The notes under the pieces: generated by a model | What the model was told of the DNA's origin: nothing | Databases searched by the model: none | The model's input: only the letters and a program-made list of their open reading frames with translations | In this document: positions 6,450-10,602 of the stretch, in pieces | Position numbering within the stretch: position 1 is the first letter of the stretch | Layout of the letters: the number at the start of each line of letters is the position of its first letter | Assembly: GCA_030429325.1 (NCBI GenBank) | Contig: JAUICT010000037.1 | Span: 1-10,602, forward strand | Direction: 5' to 3' | Source of the DNA: Bacteroidia bacterium | GTDB lineage: Bacteria > Bacteroidota > Bacteroidia > Flavobacteriales > Flavobacteriaceae | DNA: 10,602 nt | Position numbers and translations under genes: made by a program

Positions 6450-7424
6450 TTAAACCAAATAAAAGAATGTAAATACAAATACCCACACCAAATCTACAAA
6501 GTGCCAGTACAATCCAACTTTCTCTACCATTTCATAATGTCCTCTACGCTCATAGGTTCCCAATATGACATTAAAGAAAATGATAACGTTGATCACCACT
6601 CCAGAAAATACGTGGAATCCGTGGAATCCTGTAATAAAGAAGAAGAAATCGGCAAACAATCGGCTACCATATTCATTATGGATAAGGTTTGCGCCTTCCA
6701 CCACCATTACGGCATCCTTTAGTTTGGCCAAGGATTCTTCCCTTGTCAATACCGTTTTATGTCCTTCTTCATTGATGGTCTCCGTACGGATAAGAATATT
6801 TGGTGTGGCTTTAAATCCTTCCACTACTTCATTCAATGAGAATGAGGTTTTGTATCCCTCTTTCTCGAACCATATCCCTTGACTGCTCTCATGCTTCACC
6901 CTTTCCTCGGGCAGGGTCTTGGAGAAATCGGCCAAGGAAGCCCGCTCTCCTGTCTCGGCATTTACAAACTGAAGGATTCTACCTCCTTTAGTTTCCAACG
7001 CACCATGGTCCCCTTTAATAAAGGTTGCCCACTCCCAAGCCTGTGAACCAACGAAAATAGCCCCTCCAATGATGGTAAGGAACATATAAAGAACAACCTT
7101 TTTCTGAATCATCTTGTGCCCGGCATCCACAGCAAGTACCATGGTTACAGAGGACATAATCAAAATAAAGGTCATAAAAGCCACATAGTACATGGGATAG
7201 TTCCCGTGGAAGAAGGGTACGTGGGTAAATACCTCATCGGCAATGGGCCAAGTTTCTATAAACTTGAACCTTGAAAAGCCATAAGACACCAAGAACCCAG
7301 AAAAGGTCAAGGCATCAGAGACAATAAAGAACCACATCATCATTTTTCCATAGCTAGCGCCGAGGGGTTGATTTCCACCTCCCCAAACGCTTTCTTCTGT
7401 ACCGGTAGTCACCGTTGCATCCAT
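6450..7424 (-). CDS. Cytochrome c oxidase subunit III, long form with a large loop insertion
   Basis: This 324-residue protein is an aa3-type oxidase subunit III with five recognisable helices (about residues 27-49, 78-99, 110-134, 258-285 and 302-323). Diagnostic segments are QAWEW (128-132), TGFHGFHVFSG (265-275) and GLYWHFVDLVWVFV (304-317). D37 in IVSDALTF stands where the conserved DCCD-reactive glutamate of mitochondrial subunit III sits. Unusually, about 118 mostly hydrophilic residues (roughly 138-255) separate the QAWEW helix from the FHGFHV helix, a junction that is only about ten residues long in mitochondrial subunit III. By standard subunit III topology this loop faces the periplasm. 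Subunit III supports stable proton pumping and holds no metal. It has its own candidate promoter, 92 bases after the short subunit III gene, and is followed by subunit IV. Confidence 0.93.
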   Translation of the reverse strand: MDATVTTGTEESVWGGGNQPLGASYGKMMMWFFIVSDALTFSGFLVSYGFSRFKFIETWPIADEVFTHVPFFHGNYPMYYVAFMTFILIMSSVTMVLAVDAGHKMIQKKVVLYMFLTIIGGAIFVGSQAWEWATFIKGDHGALETKGGRILQFVNAETGERASLADFSKTLPEERVKHESSQGIWFEKEGYKTSFSLNEVVEGFKATPNILIRTETINEEGHKTVLTREESLAKLKDAVMVVEGANLIHNEYGSRLFADFFFFITGFHGFHVFSGVVINVIIFFNVILGTYERRGHYEMVEKVGLYWHFVDLVWVFVFTFFYLV

Positions 7425-7452
7425 AAAAAAAGTCGCTTTAATAAAACTTTCA

Positions 7453-7460
7453 CAAATTTA
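7453..7460 (-). promoter_or_regulatory. Candidate Bacteroidota -7 element for the long subunit III gene
   Basis: The minus strand reads TAAATTTG, a perfect match to TAnnTTTG, ending 28 bases before the ATG at 7424. The -33 region has no good TTG at 17-23 bases; the nearest is a TTC at 17. The 92-base intergenic gap fits an internal promoter that adds to transcript coming from the ctaB promoter. Confidence 0.45.
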
Positions 7461-7516
7461 CACCTTTTGATGTATTCGAAAAGATAAAGTTGAATGAAAA
7501 CTGCTTCAATCAAAAT

Positions 7517-8098
7517 TTATTTCACGAAATACATAAATAGTATTAAATACACCCAAAGAAAATCCAAGAAATGCCAAAATGTGGCACCCAATTCCAATCC
7601 CAACATATTTTCCGGGCTATATTTTCCCCGTAACTGCTGTACCAAAACCACCAGTAGAGAAATAAGACCTGCTACCACATGGACAATATGCACCGCAGCG
7701 ATCAAAAATACATAGGACATTTTTATACTACTGGTTGGACCTGTAAAATAATAGCCATGTTCCAGCATTTGGGAGAATCCTTTAAATTGTAAGATGATAA
7801 ATGCCACTCCCAAGGCCAGTGTGCCCAACAAAAAAATAGTACCCATCTTTTGGTTATCCTTTTCAACCACTTTCTTTGCCATTAGATAGGTAATACTACT
7901 CAATATGATTATTGCAGTACTCACAAAAAAAGCTTGCGGAAGCTCTAAATCACTGATCCAATCTTCCCGTTTACTACTTACAATGTAGGCACTGGTCCAT
8001 CCGGCAAAGCCCATGATCAAACTCACTATCCCGAACCAGAGCATCATTTTCTTTGCCCTTCTGTTTTTTTCAACTGCTGTTCCTTGGCTTAAATCCAT
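7517..8098 (-). CDS. Short cytochrome c oxidase subunit III-like protein
   Basis: This 193-residue protein has five hydrophobic helices (about residues 18-40, 54-75, 85-106, 128-153 and 172-191), the compact bacterial subunit III layout. The C-terminal signatures AAVHIVHVVAGL (134-145) and FWHFLDFLWVYL (174-185) place it in the heme-copper oxidase subunit III family. Two conserved acidic positions are lost relative to the long paralogue at 6450-7424: the residue aligned with D37 is L27 (IVSLIMGF), and the residue aligned with E131 of QAWEW is G107 (LQFKGF). It starts with ATG five bases after the ctaB stop, so the two are co-transcribed. It could be a second structural subunit of the same oxidase, the subunit III of another terminal oxidase, or an assembly paralogue. 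Confidence 0.88.
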   Translation of the reverse strand: MDLSQGTAVEKNRRAKKMMLWFGIVSLIMGFAGWTSAYIVSSKREDWISDLELPQAFFVSTAIIILSSITYLMAKKVVEKDNQKMGTIFLLGTLALGVAFIILQFKGFSQMLEHGYYFTGPTSSIKMSYVFLIAAVHIVHVVAGLISLLVVLVQQLRGKYSPENMLGLELGATFWHFLDFLWVYLILFMYFVK

Positions 8099-8103
8099 CT
8101 TCT

Positions 8104-9003
8104 TTAAATAAACTTATCAATTACATATACAATTTGAATCAACGATATATAGGTAACGCTTGCCAGCATCAACTTCCTTGCCGTGGGATTGTCCCGTTTC
8201 TCGTAAAGCTTAAAGGCAAAAAATAACATGACCAACCCCGCGATCAAAACAATTACAGCAGCGGGAATGGAAAGAGTCAACCTCCCTGTAAATCCAAAAA
8301 CGGGCACAATGGATATGACAATCATCCAAATTGTGTACAATATTATCTGCAATGCAGTACCCTTATCCTTATTTCCTGTGGGCAGCATTTTAAATCCAGC
8401 TTTTTTATAGTCTTCATCCAACATCCAACCCAACGCCCAGAAATGTGGAAATTGCCAGAAAAACTGTATCATGAACAACGTTCCTGGCTCTATCCCAAAG
8501 TCATCTGTGGCAGCAACCCATCCCAGCATAAAAGGAATAGCTCCTGGAAAAGCGCCAACAAAAACCGATAAAGGTGTTTTGGTTTTTAGGGGCGTATAGA
8601 CACTGGTGTACAAAAAAATTGAAATAGCACCGAACATAGCAGTTTTTGGACTAAGGGCAAACAAGGCCGCTACACCCAGAACTGTTAATGTTATGGCCGT
8701 GGCCAAGGCGTTTTTTACCGACATCCGTCCTGATGGTATGGGACGATTTTTGGTACGGTTCATTAAGGCATCCAAATCTTTTTCAATGATTTGGTTATAG
8801 GCGTTGGAAGCCCCTACCATACAATATCCACCAAAAGTCAGTAACAAAAGAGAGGTAATCTCTACTTCGTAGGCGCCCAAAAAATATCCTGCAATGGATG
8901 AAAAAACCACGCTTATCGCCAGTTTGGCCTTGGTGATTTCCTTAAAATCAGAAAAAATCACGGAAAGCGAAGTATTTTTTACGGAACCTACAGCAGATTT
9001 CAT
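8104..9003 (-). CDS. ctaB: Heme O synthase (protoheme IX farnesyltransferase)
   Basis: This inner-membrane UbiA-superfamily prenyltransferase transfers a farnesyl group to heme B to make heme O, the precursor of heme A for aa3 oxidases. The first aspartate-rich motif is intact (NQIIEKDLDALMNRTKNRP, about residues 70-88 from the chosen ATG), as is the second (LDEDYKKAGFKML, about 195-207), with the family segment FWQFPHFWALGW between them (about 182-193). Multiple hydrophobic helices cover the remainder; total length 299 is normal. An upstream in-frame TTG (9007-9009) would add two residues, but I prefer the ATG at 9001-9003 because the predicted transcription start falls near 9016-9017, almost on top of the TTG. 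It is the first gene of the oxidase block. Heme A synthase (ctaA), which acts next in the pathway, is not in the window. Confidence 0.95.
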   Translation of the reverse strand: MKSAVGSVKNTSLSVIFSDFKEITKAKLAISVVFSSIAGYFLGAYEVEITSLLLLTFGGYCMVGASNAYNQIIEKDLDALMNRTKNRPIPSGRMSVKNALATAITLTVLGVAALFALSPKTAMFGAISIFLYTSVYTPLKTKTPLSVFVGAFPGAIPFMLGWVAATDDFGIEPGTLFMIQFFWQFPHFWALGWMLDEDYKKAGFKMLPTGNKDKGTALQIILYTIWMIVISIVPVFGFTGRLTLSIPAAVIVLIAGLVMLFFAFKLYEKRDNPTARKLMLASVTYISLIQIVYVIDKFI

Positions 9004-9022
9004 CCACAACTAAATTGGCTGG

Positions 9023-9053
9023 CAAAGATAGCGTGAGATGTGTTCTTTTCCAA
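9023..9053 (-). promoter_or_regulatory. Bacteroidota-type promoter of the ctaB - subunit III operon
   Basis: On the minus strand, TTG (9051-9053) is followed after exactly 20 bases by TATCTTTG (9023-9030), a perfect TAnnTTTG -7 element at the spacing expected for the Bacteroidota primary sigma factor. It ends 19 bases before the ctaB ATG, giving a short leader. It lies downstream of the tonB terminator, so ctaB transcription starts afresh here. Confidence 0.75.
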
Positions 9054-9128
9054 CCTATTGATGGCCTTTATCTTCTTTTGGCAGGTGGACACATCCTTTC
9101 GGGACAAGTTTTTAGCCATTACAAAGAA

Positions 9129-9162
9129 AAAAAGCCCTGACGTTTTACCATCAGGGCTTTTT
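9129..9162 (-). terminator. Intrinsic terminator after tonB
   Basis: A perfect 12-base-pair stem (AAAAAGCCCTGA, 9129-9140, and TCAGGGCTTTTT, 9151-9162) surrounds a ten-base loop. The GC-rich core and the T run on either strand make it a potentially bidirectional terminator. It lies 30 bases past the tonB stop. The rest of the 9010-9192 gap holds the ctaB promoter and no ORF I would call. Confidence 0.9.
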
Positions 9163-9192
9163 CCATTCCTACCTCAGTAGGAACTTTGTATT

Positions 9193-9897
9193 TTACTGTA
9201 GCTTAAAGGTAATTGGAATACTAAATGGAACTTTTACCGCCCTACCTCTTTGTTTTCCAGGGGTCATCTTTGGCAGTTTTTCAATAATACGCAATGCTTC
9301 AGCTTCCAAGTTCTTATCCGGTCCACGCATTCTGATGTTACCGATGCTTCCGTCTTTTTGGATTACGAAAATCACATTAACCCTACCTTGAACACCCATT
9401 TCCTGGGCAATTTCTGGATAACGGAAGTTTTTACGGATATGTTTTTGCATCATTTCCTGAAAACAGGCTTTTTTATCACCAGCGTTCTCACAACCTGGAA
9501 AAACGGGAACATCTTCAATTACGGCAAATGGAACCGAAATATCTTCTTCAACCTCTTCAACCTCAACTTCTTCAATTTCAACAACTTCTTCTTCCTGACT
9601 GGTTTCAGTGGACTCAATAACAGTTTCTTCCACTTCCTCCTCATCTTCAACAACCTCAATCACCTCTGGTGCGGCAGGTGGCGGTGGTGGCGGTGGTGTT
9701 TTAATCTGTTCGGTCATCGGAACTTCCTCATCCAACTGATCTTCAATGTTCATTGAAATGTCATAATCATTGGTCTTGTCATATTTTTTCCACTCCATGG
9801 CGCCATAAACCAACCCCAAAACAGCGGCCAACCCTACTACAAAATAGAGTGAGCTGTTTCTTCCTACGTCGGCTTTTGGATTCTTTTTTAGTTCCAT
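9193..9897 (-). CDS. TonB-family energy transducer with an acidic periplasmic linker
   Basis: This 234-residue protein carries proton-motive energy from ExbB/ExbD-type partners to outer-membrane TonB-dependent receptors. It has one N-terminal membrane helix (about residues 16-34), a proline run (P68-P74 in KTPPPPPPPAAP), a long Glu/Val-rich stretch (about 78-119) and a C-terminal TonB domain (about 150-234) with FRYPEIAQEMGVQGRVNVIF and a closing VPFSIPITFKLQ. Two cysteines (C136, C145, in FPGCENAGDKKACF) flank the domain entrance, as in many Bacteroidota homologues. The usual linker is Pro/Lys plus Pro/Glu; here the basic half is missing and the linker is strongly acidic. The ATG start is clear. 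It follows vanZ by 52 bases, has its own candidate promoter and ends at a strong terminator, so it is probably a single-gene transcript. The receptors it serves are not in the window. Confidence 0.92.
   Translation of the reverse strand: MELKKNPKADVGRNSSLYFVVGLAAVLGLVYGAMEWKKYDKTNDYDISMNIEDQLDEEVPMTEQIKTPPPPPPPAAPEVIEVVEDEEEVEETVIESTETSQEEEVVEIEEVEVEEVEEDISVPFAVIEDVPVFPGCENAGDKKACFQEMMQKHIRKNFRYPEIAQEMGVQGRVNVIFVIQKDGSIGNIRMRGPDKNLEAEALRIIEKLPKMTPGKQRGRAVKVPFSIPITFKLQ
9541..9696 (-). repeat. Low-complexity coding tract in tonB (proline run and Glu/Val repeats)
   Basis: The seven proline codons (9676-9696) form a near-perfect GGT/GGC run on the plus strand. The acidic linker codons (9541-9666) form an irregular GAA/GAG/GTT-rich tract with repeated EEVE and VEEV units. 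Both are in frame within tonB and encode the flexible periplasmic spacer. Such tracts can vary in length by slippage, and the seven-proline run would be expected to need elongation factor P. Confidence 0.7.
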
Positions 9898-9917
9898 CTT
9901 TTTGATTTTAGTGTTTG

Positions 9918-9949
9918 CTAATTTAATTATTAATTGGTTAAATAAACAA
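9918..9949 (-). promoter_or_regulatory. Candidate promoter of tonB
   Basis: On the minus strand TTG (9947-9949) is followed after 21 bases by TAAATTAG (9918-9925), which differs from TAnnTTTG at one of six fixed positions. The region is extremely AT-rich, so chance matches are likely. It sits in the 52-base gap between vanZ and tonB and would give a leader of about 14 bases. Confidence 0.4.
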
Positions 9950-10357
9950 TTAAAATTTCCATTTTAACGGCCTTTCCTTGGAAAAATACCATCTAATTAG
10001 GCCAATTCCCACAAAAGCCCCAAAAGTATTTGCCAAAACATCACCAAATTCGGCCATTCTATCAGTGGTCATTGTATATTGCAATACTTCAATAAATATA
10101 CCGTATGCTATTGCCCCAACCAACATAAACCAACTTGTCTTTGTCAATTCGGCCTGGCCATTTGTCCTTTCCCTAACAAAAAAACATCCCAATATTCCAA
10201 AAACCAAATAGAATATAAAATGGGTAATTTTATCAGCAAAGGGAATATTCAGCTTTCCGGTATCCAAATCTACTTCTGAAAATGAAAATAAGCTGAGTAC
10301 GGTTATAATCAGCACCCAGCTTATGAACAATATGGTATAGGCATTCTTTTTAAGCAC
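9950..10357 (-). CDS. VanZ-like family membrane protein
   Basis: This 135-residue protein has four hydrophobic helices (about residues 7-25, 44-61, 76-96 and 106-124) and the conserved polar residues of the VanZ-like family: D42 and H46 in ADKITHFIFY, E90 and Q93 in GIFIEVLQY, R100 in TTDRMAEFGD, and D106 and N110 in DVLANTFGAFVG. VanZ itself gives low-level teicoplanin resistance, but most chromosomal family members have no known function, and resistance should not be assumed. The start is GTG at 10355-10357, inside the last codons of gcvH (eight-base overlap), so it is probably translated by coupling to gcvH. No upstream ATG is available in frame before the gcvH body, and the next start-like codon lies within helix 1. 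Confidence 0.88.
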   Translation of the reverse strand: MLKKNAYTILFISWVLIITVLSLFSFSEVDLDTGKLNIPFADKITHFIFYLVFGILGCFFVRERTNGQAELTKTSWFMLVGAIAYGIFIEVLQYTMTTDRMAEFGDVLANTFGAFVGIGLIRWYFSKERPLKWKF

Positions 10358-10602
10358 CCACCAATGCCTTGTAATCTTCGGCGCTTAAAAGTGTGTCTAC
10401 CTCAGAGCTATCTCCAATTTTTATTTTGATCATCCACCCTTCCCCGTATGGATCGGAGTTTACTTTTTCCGGTTCATCTTCCAAAGCTTCATTAAACTCA
10501 ATAATTTCACCACTGAGCGGCAAGAAAAGGTCCGAAACAGTTTTTACCGCTTCAACCGAGCCAAAAACCTCATCCTTATCCAAGGTCTCATCCAGGGTCT
10601 CC
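10350..10602 (-). CDS. gcvH: Glycine cleavage system H protein, 3' part (5' end outside the window)
   Basis: The visible 83 complete codons are the C-terminal two thirds of the H protein, the lipoyl carrier that shuttles the aminomethyl group between the P, T and L proteins of glycine cleavage. The reading frame is open to the window edge (ETLDETLDKDEVFGSVEAVK...), so the gene is cut off by the window and the TTG at 10583 is an internal leucine codon, not a start. The lipoyl-attachment lysine is the K of GSVEAVKTVSD (codon 10542-10544). The segments PLSGEIIEFNEAL and PYGEGWMIKIKI are typical of the family. With a normal length of about 125 residues, roughly 40 are missing. The TAA stop overlaps the vanZ start. 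Confidence 0.95.
   Translation of the reverse strand, partial: ETLDETLDKDEVFGSVEAVKTVSDLFLPLSGEIIEFNEALEDEPEKVNSDPYGEGWMIKIKIGDSSEVDTLLSAEDYKALVGA

Noticed and set aside
7486..7506. Hairpin TTGAA...TTCAA between the two subunit III genes as a terminator
   Set aside because: The stem is only about five AT-rich base pairs and has no T run after it on the minus strand.
9250..9756. Long plus-strand open frame (168 codons) opposite tonB, with Asn/Phe-rich repeats
   Set aside because: It is the antisense image of the Glu/Val-rich linker codons of tonB (GAA read as TTC, GTT as AAC). The product is low complexity, resembles no protein I know, and tonB in the other strand is unmistakable.
9950..10357. 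Glycopeptide resistance gene vanZ
   Set aside because: Only family-level similarity is visible, there are no other van genes, and the chromosomal context with gcvH points to an ordinary VanZ-like protein of unknown role.
10581..10583. TTG as start codon of a 77-residue protein
   Set aside because: The frame continues upstream to the window end with H-protein-like sequence (ETLDETLDKDEVFG), so this is an internal leucine of a gcvH gene cut by the window.

Overview
The window reads as chromosomal DNA from a marine-type member of the Flavobacteriaceae (Bacteroidota). This is inferred from several things seen together: three perfect matches to the Bacteroidota -7 promoter element TAnnTTTG, start codons without Shine-Dalgarno sequences, a TonB with a C-terminal FPGC...ACF segment, and the gene order gcvH - vanZ - tonB - ctaB - two cytochrome oxidase subunit III genes - subunit IV - SCO - DUF420. 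I cannot name the genus from sequence alone. All fourteen genes lie on the minus strand, so biological reading order runs from the high coordinates down. No tRNA, rRNA, CRISPR array, insertion sequence or phage gene is visible. No gene-free stretch exceeds about 190 bases.

In reading order: (1) The 3' part of gcvH (glycine cleavage H protein, cut by the window end) overlaps a VanZ-like membrane protein gene. (2) A TonB-family energy transducer follows, with its own candidate promoter and a strong hairpin terminator behind it. (3) The aerobic respiration block starts at a near-ideal Bacteroidota promoter: ctaB (heme O synthase), a short subunit III-like protein, a long subunit III with an unusual insertion of about 118 residues, and subunit IV, ended by a second strong hairpin terminator. 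(4) A tightly packed oxidase-assembly block follows: a cysteine-free SCO-like protein, an intact SCO copper chaperone, a DUF420 (CtaM/YozB-type) membrane protein and a 73-residue single-span protein with a CxxC motif. These four genes overlap or abut. (5) The last block is a MacAB-like efflux system: two tandem MacB/FtsX-type ABC permeases without an ATPase domain, and an HlyD/MacA-type periplasmic adaptor. Its ATPase and outer-membrane partner would be expected beyond base 1.

Blocks 3 and 4 together supply peripheral subunits, the heme A precursor and copper-delivery factors for an aa3-type cytochrome c oxidase. Subunits I and II and heme A synthase (ctaA) are not in the window. The points most worth a second look are the dead SCO paralogue encoded directly ahead of the active one, the tiny CxxC protein at the end of the assembly operon, and the two divergent subunit III proteins: one has lost both conserved acidic residues and the other carries a large inserted loop. 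None of this amounts to a wholly new system. It is a conserved respiratory neighbourhood with several undercharacterised parts.
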